Below are positions 7,976 through 16,416 of a stretch of 64,000 nt of DNA, one piece after another (the stretch's first letter is position 1; each line of letters opens with the position of its first letter). Source of the stretch: Chloroflexota bacterium (GTDB lineage: Bacteria > Chloroflexota > Dehalococcoidia > Tepidiformales > Tepidiformaceae); contig JACPOQ010000035.1 in assembly GCA_016191435.1 (NCBI GenBank), positions 62,001 to 126,000 on the forward strand. The letters are read 5' to 3'. The translations under genes and the position numbers were made by a program. The notes beneath the pieces are model-generated. The model worked only from the letters and a program-made list of their open reading frames with translations, was not told the DNA's origin and searched no databases.

Positions 7976-10243
7976 CTATGACAACCCGTGCAGCTCCTCC
8001 ACGACCCGCCGCGGCGACATCGGCAGGCTCGTAAAGCGGTGCCCCGTCGCGTCTGCAATCGCGTTTGCGATCGCCGCGAGAGGCGGCACGATCGGTACTT
8101 CGCCCACCCCACGGACGCCGTACGGGTGGCCCGGGTTCGGCACCTCAACAAGGACGGCGTCGATCATCGGCACGTCGAGCGCCGTCGGCATGCGGTAATC
8201 GAGGTAGCTCGAGTTCGCCATGCGGCCGTCGTCGTCGTAGTAGTACTCCTCGTTCAGCGCCCAGCCGATACCCTGCACCACGCCACCCTGGATCTGCCCC
8301 TCGACGTAGGACGGGTGAATCGCCGTGCCCACATCCTGCACCGCCGTGTAGCGCAAGATGGTGACCTTGCCCGTGTCCGGGTCGACCTCCACGTCGACGA
8401 TGTGCGTCGCATACGCCGCGCCCGCGCCGCGCGCCGTCAGCGAACCGCGCCCCACGATCGGCCCGCCCGTGGACGCCGCCTTCTTCGCGATCTCCGCGAA
8501 CGAGAGTTCCTTCGTCTCGCTGTCGGTCTTCAGAGTCACCCTGCCGTCGGCATAGCTCACGGCGTCGGCGGCCACGCCCCAGCCTTTGGCGGCACGCTCG
8601 CGCATCTGCCGCTGGATATCGAGCCCCGCCTCGTGTACCGCCATGCCGCTCGCGAACGTGGTCCGGCTACCACCGGTCACGTCGTTGTAGCCCACCGAGT
8701 CGGTGTCCGCGACCGTCGGGCGGATGACGTCGAAGGGCAGGCCGAGCGTCTCGGCCAGCTGCATCGCCAGCGATGCCCGCGTGCCGCCGATGTCGGTCGA
8801 GCCTTCGATCAGGTTCACCGTGCCGTCGGTGTTCACTGCTGCCACCACGCTCGATTGCATGCCGGCGTTTATCCAGTACCCCGATGCCACCCCGCGGCCG
8901 CGGTTCGGCCCTTCGATTGGCGACCGGTAGTGCGCAGAATTCAGCGCCGCGTCCACGCACTCCTCGTGGCCGATCCGCGGGAAGGCCGTGCCATCGACGC
9001 GGCGCGTGCCTTCCCGCGCGGTGTTCTTCTTCCGCAGCTCCAGCGGGTCCGCGCCAATCTTGTGCGCGAGTTCGTCCAGCGCCGATTCAATCGCGAACGC
9101 CGCCGCCGGCGCCCCCGGGGCGCGGTACGCCGAGGTCTTCGGCTTATTCACCACCACGTCGTAGCCGTCGATCTGGAAGTTCTCGATGTTGTATGGCGAG
9201 AGCATCATGAGCGCGCCCGCGCCCACCGGCGAACCCGCATAGGCGCCCGCCTCGTAGGCGAGGTCGGCTTTCACCGCCGTTATCACGCCGTCCTTCACGC
9301 CCACCTTGAGCGCGATGTGCGTCCCGCTGGTGGGGCCGCTCGCCTCGAATACGTCCGTGCGGCTCATCAGTACCTTCACCGGCCGGCCGCTCTTCTTCGA
9401 AAGCAGCGCCGCCACCGGGTCGAGGTAGATCGGGATCTTTCCGCCGAAGCCGCCGCCAATCTCCATCGGGATAACGCGGATGGTCGAAATCGGGTGCCGC
9501 AGCACTTCCGCCACCTGCGCGCGCACCACGAACGGCCCCTGCGTGCTCGTCCAGATCGTGATCGTGCCATCAGCGTTCCAGCTGGCCGTGGCGTTGTGCG
9601 GCTCGATGTACCCCTGGTGCACCATCTTCGTCGTGTAGTCGCGCTCCACGATCGCATCCGCCTCCGCGAACGCCGCCTCGACGTCGCCCGACTTGAACTG
9701 CAGGTGGCTCGCGATGTTGCTGGGCTTCTCGCTCTTTTGGCCCGTCATCTCGCGGGTGAAACGCGTCTCGCTGAGGAGCGGCGCATCCGGCCGCATCGCG
9801 TCCATCACGTCGAGCACCGGCGGCAGCACCTCGTACTCGACCACGATCTTCTTCAGCGCCTCTTCAGCCTGGTGGGGGCTGAGCGCCGCCACCGCCGCAA
9901 CTGCATGTCCCCGGTACAGCACTTTGTCCGAGGCGAGGATGTTGTCGCTGAGCTCCTTCAGGTTCACGGCGCCTTCGCCGAGCTCCTGCATCTCATCCCT
10001 TGCCGCCGGGAAGTCGTGGTGTGTCAGCACCGCCAGCACGCCCGGCATCTTTTCCGCGGCGCTCGTATCGATGCGGCGGATATAGGCGTGCGCGTGCGGG
10101 CTACGCAGCAGGCGGCCGTGGATCATCCCCGGCAGCCGTACATCGGCGCCGTACTGGGCCTTCCCCGTGACCTTCTCCACACCATCGGGGCGGATGGGGC
10201 GGGTGCCGATGACCTTGTAGGGCGAACGTTCGGTGGTGGTCAT
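7976..10243 (-). CDS. Molybdenum hydroxylase large (molybdopterin) subunit, xanthine dehydrogenase family
   Basis: This 755-residue protein is the Mo-cofactor subunit of a xanthine dehydrogenase/aldehyde oxidase/CO dehydrogenase-type enzyme. The N-terminal a/b hammerhead domain (RPDGVEKVTGKAQYGADV) precedes the molybdopterin-binding region with GGGFGGK, TSAYRAPGAPAAAFAIES and the C-terminal VGEVP block holding the probable catalytic Glu. The AYRAPG form is the general hydroxylase type, not the AYxCSFR loop of true CO dehydrogenase, so CO oxidation is unlikely. It works with the two upstream subunits to hydroxylate a heterocycle or aldehyde; substrate unknown. AGGAGG lies upstream of the ATG. 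Confidence 0.93.
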   Translation of the reverse strand: MTTTERSPYKVIGTRPIRPDGVEKVTGKAQYGADVRLPGMIHGRLLRSPHAHAYIRRIDTSAAEKMPGVLAVLTHHDFPAARDEMQELGEGAVNLKELSDNILASDKVLYRGHAVAAVAALSPHQAEEALKKIVVEYEVLPPVLDVMDAMRPDAPLLSETRFTREMTGQKSEKPSNIASHLQFKSGDVEAAFAEADAIVERDYTTKMVHQGYIEPHNATASWNADGTITIWTSTQGPFVVRAQVAEVLRHPISTIRVIPMEIGGGFGGKIPIYLDPVAALLSKKSGRPVKVLMSRTDVFEASGPTSGTHIALKVGVKDGVITAVKADLAYEAGAYAGSPVGAGALMMLSPYNIENFQIDGYDVVVNKPKTSAYRAPGAPAAAFAIESALDELAHKIGADPLELRKKNTAREGTRRVDGTAFPRIGHEECVDAALNSAHYRSPIEGPNRGRGVASGYWINAGMQSSVVAAVNTDGTVNLIEGSTDIGGTRASLAMQLAETLGLPFDVIRPTVADTDSVGYNDVTGGSRTTFASGMAVHEAGLDIQRQMRERAAKGWGVAADAVSYADGRVTLKTDSETKELSFAEIAKKAASTGGPIVGRGSLTARGAGAAYATHIVDVEVDPDTGKVTILRYTAVQDVGTAIHPSYVEGQIQGGVVQGIGWALNEEYYYDDDGRMANSSYLDYRMPTALDVPMIDAVLVEVPNPGHPYGVRGVGEVPIVPPLAAIANAIADATGHRFTSLPMSPRRVVEELHGLS

Positions 10244-10331
10244 ACTTCTGGTCCTCCTGCGGGAGTTCTGGGCCGCGGCGGAGCCGCAGTCATATCGATG
10301 TCGAACGCGATTTCGAACGCCGCCGGCGGCG

Positions 10332-10811
10332 CTACACCTTCTCCGGCATCTGGTCTGCCGCCTTTAGCACCGCCCGCACTATTTTGTCATAGCCCGTGCA
10401 GCGGCAGAGGTTACCGGCCAGCCAGAAGCGCACGCGGTGCTCATCCGGGTGCGGCTCGGCATCGAGCAGCGCCTTCGCCGAGACGATGAAGCCCGGCGTG
10501 CAAATGCCGCACTGCAGTGCCGCCTCTTCGAGGAACGCCTGCTGAAGCGGGTGCAGCTTGTCCGGGTTGCCGATGCCCTCGATGGTCGTCAGCTCCGCGC
10601 CTTCGAGCTCGACTCCGAGCACGCAGCACGAGTTCACCACGCGCCCATTGAGCAGCACGCTGCACGCTCCGCAATTGCCGTTGTTGCAGCCTTCCTTGCT
10701 ACCTGTGAGGCCGAGCTCATCGCGCAGCACTTCGAGCACGCTCTGGCGTGGCTCACAGAGAAAGTCGGTATCGACCCCGTTGATGCGGGACTGGACCTGG
10801 GTTCGTGCCAT
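10332..10811 (-). CDS. Molybdenum hydroxylase 2Fe-2S subunit
   Basis: A 159-residue protein with two [2Fe-2S] clusters. The plant-ferredoxin-like N-terminal domain carries Cys42, Cys47, Cys50 and Cys62 (GCNNGNCGACSVLLNG), and the helical C-terminal domain carries Cys101 and Cys104 (QCGICTPGF) with Cys136 and Cys138 (NLCRCTGY). All eight ligands are present. It passes electrons from the molybdopterin site to the FAD subunit. The gene starts 3 bases after the stop of the FAD subunit gene, so the two are surely co-transcribed. Confidence 0.95.
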   Translation of the reverse strand: MARTQVQSRINGVDTDFLCEPRQSVLEVLRDELGLTGSKEGCNNGNCGACSVLLNGRVVNSCCVLGVELEGAELTTIEGIGNPDKLHPLQQAFLEEAALQCGICTPGFIVSAKALLDAEPHPDEHRVRFWLAGNLCRCTGYDKIVRAVLKAADQMPEKV

Positions 10812-10814
10812 GGG

Positions 10815-11690
10815 TCAGTGGTTCTCCCTGAGACGTAGGAGCGCCCCTTCGAGGGCGCGCACGGTGAGGACGGAGGCGAGGTGCTTGCGCTGTGCAATCG
10901 ACCCACGCATGTCGGTGATGGGCGTCGCCAGTTCGGCCGCCGCCTGCCCGGCGAGCGCGAACGTCTCCGCCGTCGGCGGCTTGCCAACGACCGCGGTGTT
11001 CGCGCCGGCGACCATCAGCGGCGTTGCCGCCACGGCCCCCAGCGCCACCCGCACGGACTCGATCCGCTCGCCCGCGGCGTCGAGCGTGATCCGCGCGCCC
11101 GCGCTTGCCACAGCGATATCCATTTCGTTCCGCGGGATGAAGCGGTGGTAGAACGCGCCCGAGTGTGCGGGCTGCGCCGGCACGATCACCTGCAGCAGCA
11201 GTTCGTCCGGTTGGAGCGCGTTTCGTCCCGGCCCGAGGAAGAACTCCTCCACCGGCATCTCACGCGTCCCCCTGCTGGAGCCAATGACGAGCCGAGCCGC
11301 CAGCGCCATCAGCGCCGGCGCCGAATCCGCGGCGGGGCTGGCGTTGCAGAGGTTCCCTCCGAAGCTCGCGCGCGACTGGATGGCCGTCCCGCCGATAATC
11401 GTTGCCGAATCGATCAGCGCCGGGAAGCGCCGCGCGATTTCGCCGTCTTCATAGATCTCGGCCAGCGGCTTTGCCGCGCCGATTTCCAGCCGGCCCTCCG
11501 GCGTAAGCTTCATCGACATCATTTCCGGGATGTGCTTGAGGTCGATAAGCTGGTCGCAGTGCCGCCGATCTTCGCGCAACTGCACGATCACGTCGGTGCC
11601 GCCAGCGAGCATCAGGCTGCGCCGCCCGTTTCCCAACGCAGCGTATGCTTCGAGCAGCGAGTGGGGCGCGAGGTAGTCGAAAGCTTCCAT
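10815..11690 (-). CDS. Molybdenum hydroxylase FAD-binding subunit
   Basis: A 291-residue subunit of the xanthine dehydrogenase/CoxM family and the first gene of the operon. It begins MEAFDYLAPHSLLEAYAAL and contains the FAD pyrophosphate-binding stretch LAGGTDVIVQLRE and TIIGGTAIQSRASFGGNLCNASPAAD in the usual positions. It accepts electrons from the Fe-S subunit and passes them on to an acceptor (NAD or quinone). The ATG has AAGGA about 7 bases upstream. The operon order is FAD subunit, Fe-S subunit, Mo subunit, MoaD-like; no XdhC-type maturation chaperone is found in the window. Confidence 0.93.
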   Translation of the reverse strand: MEAFDYLAPHSLLEAYAALGNGRRSLMLAGGTDVIVQLREDRRHCDQLIDLKHIPEMMSMKLTPEGRLEIGAAKPLAEIYEDGEIARRFPALIDSATIIGGTAIQSRASFGGNLCNASPAADSAPALMALAARLVIGSSRGTREMPVEEFFLGPGRNALQPDELLLQVIVPAQPAHSGAFYHRFIPRNEMDIAVASAGARITLDAAGERIESVRVALGAVAATPLMVAGANTAVVGKPPTAETFALAGQAAAELATPITDMRGSIAQRKHLASVLTVRALEGALLRLRENH

Positions 11691-11759
11691 GCATCATCCT
11701 TTGGACTGGCTGACGGTGCTGCCGCAGCGTGATTCAGGGCCGGACAGCGAGTGCCACGA

Positions 11760-13637
11760 ATGATAACCACCCCGCCGACACTTGTCTGCCGCGCCACCCG
11801 CCCGCGCACCATGCCGCTCGCGGCAATCGTCGCCGCCTTCGCCGTTGCGGCTGCCCTGTTTCCGCGCCTCGCGTCCGCACAGGAGGAGATGCGCCTGTTC
11901 AAGGCCGAATACGACATCCAGGCCGATGGCTCGATTGTCGTGAACGAGGAGATCGTTTGGGACTTTGGGTCCGAACCGGGCAAGCATGGAATTTTCCGCG
12001 ACCTCGTCACCCGCCAGGGCTGCGGTGACCGCCCGGCCGCCTCGAAGGCCACGCAAGAGGCCCGCATGTATCCCTGCCCCTCCGGGAGTGACCGCGAGTA
12101 CGACATCACCGTCCAGAGTGTGCAGGCGCCCGCCGGTGAGCCCATTCCCTACGACATATCCGGTAATGGCGACGGCATCCGCATCACAATCGGCGACGCC
12201 AACAAGACCGTCACAGGCGAACAGACCTACGAGGTCCGCTACACCCTCAAGAACGCGCTCGATGCGTACCCGTCGCACGATGAGCTCTACTGGAACGCAC
12301 TCGGCACCTGGACCGTCCCCATCGACGACGTTTCCATCGCGGTCCGCCTGCCGGCTGCAGCCGAGACCCAGGCCACCTGCTTCCAGGGCTACAAGTCCAC
12401 GGCGCCGTGCAAGCTCGATCCCGCCACCAGCGACCCAACCGTTTTCCGCTCCACGCGCGTCATCTACCCCAACGAAGAGCTGACCATCGTCCTCGGCTGG
12501 CCAACCGGCATTGTCGCCGTGCCTCCGCCCATCGTGACGGACCGCGTCAGCGTCGACGATTTCTTCGCCCTCGATGCGATTGAGTTTGGCTCGATGGCCG
12601 CCGTCGCCATCGCCCCCGCGGCCGCCATCGTCGCCCTCTGGTGGCGAACCGGCCGCGACCGCCGCTACCGCACGCTCTACTACCTCACCAACGACCCCAC
12701 CCAGCAGACGAAGCCGCTCTTCGGCCGCACCGATGTCGTGGTCGAGTTCCTGCCGCCGGACGACCTCCGTCCCGCGGAGATGGGGGTGATCCTCGATGAG
12801 CGCGCCGACACGCTCGATGTCACCGCCACCATCGTCGACCTCGCTGTCCGCGGCTACATCCACATCACCGAGATCCCGAAGCAGGGCGTCTTCGGCAAGA
12901 AGGACTGGGAGCTGGCGAAGCTCAAGGAGCCCGATGGTCTGCTGCCCTTCGAGGGGAACCTCTTCCGCGCGCTCTTCAAGGGCTCGAAAGACAAAGTAGA
13001 GATTTCCGACCTGAGAAACACCTTCGCCAGCGACCTTTCCGCGGTGAAGAAGTCGCTCTACGTGGACGCCGTGGGGCGAAAGTGGTTTAGCAAGAGCCCC
13101 GAGAGCCAGCGCGGACTCGCCCTGCTCTCGGCCACCCTGGTCATCTTCGTTGGCGTCGGCGCGACAGTGTTGACCGCCATCGTCTTTGGCCGCGCCCTCA
13201 TCGGCGTGCCGGTAATCCTCGCCGGGATCGTCCTGCTGCCCCTGTCGCGTGCCATGGCTCGCCGTACGGCCACCGGCAGCGAAGCGCTCCGCCGCGTGCT
13301 TGGCTTCCGCCTTTACATCGCCACCGCCGAAACGCGCCCGCAGGAGTTCAACGAGCAGCAGAACATCTTCGCGCGCTACCTGCCGTATGCCATCGTGTTC
13401 GGTTGCGTGGACAAGTGGGCAAAAGCGTTCAAGAGTCTCGAAGCCCAGGCCGAAGCCTCCACGGGCGGTTGGTACACCGGCATCGGCGCCTTCCAGGCTG
13501 TCGCGTTCTCCGAAGGCCTCCGCGGCTTCTCCTCCAGCGTCGGCGCCACCATCGCCAGCAGCCCCAGCTCGGGCGGCTCCGGCTTCAGCGGCGGCTTCTC
13601 CGGCGGCGGCGGCGGTGGTGGCGGCGGCAGCTGGTGA
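11760..13637 (+). CDS. DUF2207-family membrane protein with Gly-rich tail
   Basis: About 625 residues. A signal sequence (PLAAIVAAFAVAAALFPRLASA) is followed by an extracytoplasmic DUF2207 domain (EYDIQADGSIVVNEEIVWDF; GIFRDL), a membrane segment near residue 270 (MAAVAIAPAAAIVALWW), a cytoplasmic region, two more membrane segments (LALLSATLVIFVGVGATVL; LIGVPVILAGIVLLPLS) and a C-terminal tail of repeated Gly/Ser ending GGGGGSW. This layout is typical of the family, whose function is unknown. The start is uncertain: GTG at 11751, ATG at 11760 or ATG at 11811 are all in frame; I chose 11760, with GAG 8 bases upstream. Confidence 0.85.
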   Translation: MITTPPTLVCRATRPRTMPLAAIVAAFAVAAALFPRLASAQEEMRLFKAEYDIQADGSIVVNEEIVWDFGSEPGKHGIFRDLVTRQGCGDRPAASKATQEARMYPCPSGSDREYDITVQSVQAPAGEPIPYDISGNGDGIRITIGDANKTVTGEQTYEVRYTLKNALDAYPSHDELYWNALGTWTVPIDDVSIAVRLPAAAETQATCFQGYKSTAPCKLDPATSDPTVFRSTRVIYPNEELTIVLGWPTGIVAVPPPIVTDRVSVDDFFALDAIEFGSMAAVAIAPAAAIVALWWRTGRDRRYRTLYYLTNDPTQQTKPLFGRTDVVVEFLPPDDLRPAEMGVILDERADTLDVTATIVDLAVRGYIHITEIPKQGVFGKKDWELAKLKEPDGLLPFEGNLFRALFKGSKDKVEISDLRNTFASDLSAVKKSLYVDAVGRKWFSKSPESQRGLALLSATLVIFVGVGATVLTAIVFGRALIGVPVILAGIVLLPLSRAMARRTATGSEALRRVLGFRLYIATAETRPQEFNEQQNIFARYLPYAIVFGCVDKWAKAFKSLEAQAEASTGGWYTGIGAFQAVAFSEGLRGFSSSVGATIASSPSSGGSGFSGGFSGGGGGGGGGSW

Positions 13638-13661
13638 GTACGCGACTCTCTTCCATTGACC

Positions 13662-13675
13662 TGTGTCGCGACACA
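13662..13675. promoter_or_regulatory. Perfect 14-bp palindrome, possible operator
   Basis: TGTGTCGCGACACA is fully self-complementary and lies between the DUF2207 stop and the promoter of the low-G+C gene. It could be an operator about 45 bases upstream of the -35, or the stem of a hairpin; there is no T-run for termination. Confidence 0.35.
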
Positions 13676-13720
13676 AAGTGACGCGTTCAATTCTCTAATT
13701 CCACTTTGGGAATCAAACCA

Positions 13721-13749
13721 TTGACATCGCTTCTTCTGGCATGTGTAGT
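13721..13749 (+). promoter_or_regulatory. Near-consensus sigma-70 promoter
   Basis: TTGACA (13721-13726), a 17-base spacer and TGTAGT (13744-13749) make one of the clearest -35/-10 promoters in the window. Transcription should begin near 13756, about 25 bases before the TTG start of the next gene. Confidence 0.65.
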
Positions 13750-13780
13750 GCTCGCATCTTGGTGAACAGCGAGCGAAACA

Positions 13781-14686
13781 TTGCAAACCAACTATTGGAA
13801 TACCCTTCGTTGGGCAATCCCCATTTTGATCGCGCTTGCCGCATTTAGAGTTCAAGGAGACTCCGCGAATGCTCAGGTTCCCGACGAAAGCTCTGCTCAA
13901 ATGCCGCCGACTCTCTCCGGTCCGAACGTCGTGCGGAACCCAAGACCTTTGACTTTGGTCAATGCGACGCGGTCCGTTAACCGCGGGTCACGCACTCGGA
14001 CCGGTGATTGCACATTTCGCATTGCGATGGTTCTGGCACCCGGCAAGCAAGGCCTGACTCATCAAGAGTTGGCTTACGACCCATCGACATGCGAGCTCCT
14101 CGAGGAGGTTGGCGAACTGAGTCGCCCGGAAGAGAACTCGATCAAGGGGTCGGTTCTCGTCGAAAATTATGACGCTGCTGGCGCCGACTCTCGAGGACCC
14201 CTTCCAGAACGAGCCCAAGACTACGGCTCGGGATCACTTCCACCTCCGAGCCCGCCGTCTGGGGTCAGAACTTCCCGCGGCTACATCAGGTCCCGCGCCG
14301 AGGACCCCGTGAATGCGGATGTGAATTCCGTGAAGAGTGAGATCACGTGGGACTGGGACGGAGCTAACGCACTTTATACGACAACGAGCTTAACCCGCGC
14401 TTGGCTAAACGGTACTGGATGGGACTACAACTCTTCATACAGCAGCGTGAGCTACGGCAATTTCAATAATTACGAATACGCGTACAATTCTTCGTATACG
14501 CACTTTCGCAACAGCTCGTTTCCGGCGTGTTTCGGGAGTTGGGTCAATGTGTACTACGCGCCACAGACGGTGTACGGTTACAAGTCCGGCTACTTGGCAG
14601 GGGAGGTTTGGAGGACCAAGTCGGGGGCCTCGTGTCAGAGCCTAATTAGTTTCCCGACCGTTCAGCTTGCGCGCACGCAAAACTAA
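13781..14686 (+). CDS. Secreted protein of unknown function, low G+C
   Basis: A 301-residue exported protein I cannot assign. A signal peptide (LRWAIPILIALAAFRV, cleavage probably after ANA) leads into a Pro/Ser-rich region and then a C-terminal half very rich in Tyr, Ser, Asn and Thr (WLNGTGWDYNSSYSSVSYG, NYEYAYNSSYTHFRNSS), with two of its three or four Cys near the end. The alternation of Trp/Tyr with Thr/Ser suggests an extracellular beta-sheet domain. TTG is the only start that keeps the signal peptide and no start lies upstream because of an in-frame TGA at 13763. Base use differs from neighbours: 14461-14520 has only 23 G/C in 60, which together with the strong promoter suggests recent acquisition. 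Confidence 0.75.
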   Translation: MQTNYWNTLRWAIPILIALAAFRVQGDSANAQVPDESSAQMPPTLSGPNVVRNPRPLTLVNATRSVNRGSRTRTGDCTFRIAMVLAPGKQGLTHQELAYDPSTCELLEEVGELSRPEENSIKGSVLVENYDAAGADSRGPLPERAQDYGSGSLPPPSPPSGVRTSRGYIRSRAEDPVNADVNSVKSEITWDWDGANALYTTTSLTRAWLNGTGWDYNSSYSSVSYGNFNNYEYAYNSSYTHFRNSSFPACFGSWVNVYYAPQTVYGYKSGYLAGEVWRTKSGASCQSLISFPTVQLARTQN

Positions 14687-14716
14687 GATGTCCTGTAAGC
14701 GCCGGAGCGCATCATA

Positions 14717-15082
14717 GTGCTCTGCGGGGGCGCATGGCGCTCTGGCTTCCTTACGGTGCTCAGATGCTGGGTCTTCCTGACGGCGGCGCTCTACCTGGCA
14801 GGCGCGATTCTCTTGATTGGCAACGGGATCAGCGAAGACCCGGCCGATACTGCAAAGTTGCTCTTGCTTGGATCGCCCGGGGTTGCCGGGCCGCTCGCCG
14901 TGGCCTGGGGCGTGCGCCGCTGGAACGGGCGGCGCCGTTGGCTGGCTCGCGTCGTGGGCCTGGTGCTCATGATTGCGGGTTTCGTTCCGCTGCTATCGCT
15001 CTCGGTGATCGCGCTTCCCTTTGTCCTCCTGTCGCTCCCGGCAGCCTGGCCCTGGTCCCTCGGTGCGACGGAACCAGGATAG
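14717..15082 (+). CDS. Small multi-pass membrane protein, unknown
   Basis: 121 residues with three to four hydrophobic segments (LTVLRCWVFLTAALYLAGAI; LLLLGSPGVAGPLAVAWGV; VVGLVLMIAGFVPLLSLSVI; ALPFVLLSLPAAWPW) and short basic loops. I do not recognise a family. The GTG at 14717 follows GGAG by 9 bases. It is only 30 bases downstream of the low-G+C secreted protein and may be read from the same promoter, though its own base composition is that of the rest of the window. Confidence 0.6.
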   Translation: MLCGGAWRSGFLTVLRCWVFLTAALYLAGAILLIGNGISEDPADTAKLLLLGSPGVAGPLAVAWGVRRWNGRRRWLARVVGLVLMIAGFVPLLSLSVIALPFVLLSLPAAWPWSLGATEPG

Positions 15083-15138
15083 CGGCCACCGCGACCGGCT
15101 AACCGTTAACGGCCAGCAGCCAATACAATGGAAACCCT

Positions 15139-16365
15139 GTGACCAATCCTCCGCTCGTCCTCGCCGGCGGCGCCGTCTTCGATTCCGAGGCCCGCCTTTT
15201 CCGCTCAGGCGTCGACGTCGTCTGCCGCGATGGGCTGATCGAGCAGCTCGCGGGGGACGCGCCCCGCCCGGCGGGCGCCACTGTGCTCGATCTCACCGGC
15301 CACTACCTCCTTCCCGGCCTCATCGATTGCCACGTGCACATCACCAGCACCGGCGAGCCGAACGACCTCAGCGACGCCCGCACCGACGCGCCGCCGGTCC
15401 GCGCCTGGAAGGCCGCCGCGAATGCCCGCCGCACCCTGCACGCGGGCTTCACCACCGTCCGCGACCTGGGCGCCGCCGCCCACCTGAACATCCACATGGC
15501 GAAAGCCATTGACCAGGGCCTCATCGAAGGCCCAACGATCTTCGCCGCCGGGATGGGCGTGACCATGACTGGCGGCCACGGCCACGGCTTCATGGCCCGC
15601 GAGGCCGACGGCCCCGACGATGTCCGCAAGGCCGTCCGCGAGCAGCTGCGCGCCGGCGCCACTGCGATCAAGCTCTTCGCGAGCGGCGGCGTCCTCACGC
15701 CCGGCGTCAACCCGCGTTCGCCGTCTTTTACGCAGGAGGAGATGGCCGCCGGCGTCGAAGAGGCGCACAAGGCGTTCCGCATCGTGGGCGCCCACGCGCA
15801 GGCCACCGAAGGCATCAAGAACGCCATCCGCGCCGGCGTCGATTCGATCGAGCACGGCGTCTGGCTCGATGAAGAAGCCATCGGTCTCATGCTCGAGCGG
15901 GGCACGTGCCTCGTCGCCACCCTCACCGCCCCGCACGTGATGGTCGCCGGCGGCGCGGACGCCGGCGTCGCGCCATACGCGATCGAGAAGTCGAAGCAGG
16001 TGCGCGAAGACCACATCGCCAGCTTCGAAGCCGCCGTGAATGCCGGCGTCCACATCGCCATGGGCACCGACCAGGGGACGCCCCTCAACCGTCCCGGCGA
16101 GAACGCCCAGGAGCTCCTGCGCATGGCCGAACACAAGCTCTCGCCCGCGGCCGTCATCCTCGCTGCCACCGCCTGGGCCGCTGACCTGCTGAAGGCGCCT
16201 GCCGGCCGCATCCAGCCTGGCCTCGGCGCCGACTTCGTCGTCCTCCCCCGCGACCCACTCGGCGACATCGAAATACTCGCCCGCCCCGGCGAATTCGCCG
16301 CCGTCATTCGCAGCGGCCGCATTGTCCGCTCATCCCCCGCGCTGGCCATTGCACCCGCCGGCTGA
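15139..16365 (+). CDS. Amidohydrolase-family protein (imidazolonepropionase/prolidase-like)
   Basis: A 408-residue metal-dependent amidohydrolase. The composite domain at both ends surrounds a TIM barrel with the metal ligands DCHVHITSTG (HxH), a Lys candidate in AGATAIKLFASGG, VGAHAQATEG and VDSIEHGVWLD for the His pair, and the Asp of IAMGTDQGTP. These blocks match the group annotated as imidazolonepropionase-like or Xaa-Pro dipeptidase-like amidohydrolases. Substrate is unknown; a cyclic amide or dipeptide is likely. A TACAAT hexamer at 15124-15129 lies 9 bases before the GTG start, and there is no Shine-Dalgarno, so the mRNA is probably leaderless or nearly so. Confidence 0.9.
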   Translation: MTNPPLVLAGGAVFDSEARLFRSGVDVVCRDGLIEQLAGDAPRPAGATVLDLTGHYLLPGLIDCHVHITSTGEPNDLSDARTDAPPVRAWKAAANARRTLHAGFTTVRDLGAAAHLNIHMAKAIDQGLIEGPTIFAAGMGVTMTGGHGHGFMAREADGPDDVRKAVREQLRAGATAIKLFASGGVLTPGVNPRSPSFTQEEMAAGVEEAHKAFRIVGAHAQATEGIKNAIRAGVDSIEHGVWLDEEAIGLMLERGTCLVATLTAPHVMVAGGADAGVAPYAIEKSKQVREDHIASFEAAVNAGVHIAMGTDQGTPLNRPGENAQELLRMAEHKLSPAAVILAATAWAADLLKAPAGRIQPGLGADFVVLPRDPLGDIEILARPGEFAAVIRSGRIVRSSPALAIAPAG

Positions 16366-16416
16366 CACGCTTCGTTACGCACCCGGCGATCCGCCGGCCT
16401 GGAACAGGAGAACCTC

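Noticed and set aside
7976..10243. Carbon monoxide dehydrogenase (CoxL form I)
   Set aside because: The active-site loop is AYRAPG, not AYxCSFR, so it is assigned only to the general xanthine dehydrogenase/aldehyde oxidase group.
7988..10489. An 833-codon open frame on the plus strand opposite the molybdenum hydroxylase genes
   Set aside because: It is antisense to a gene with clear family motifs, is rich in Arg/His and has no domain. Long antisense frames are expected at this G+C.
11694..13676. A 660-codon minus-strand frame opposite the DUF2207 gene
   Set aside because: Composition is Gly/Ala/Asp/Val repetitive, as expected for antisense of a high-G+C gene; the plus-strand gene has a signal peptide and membrane segments in order.
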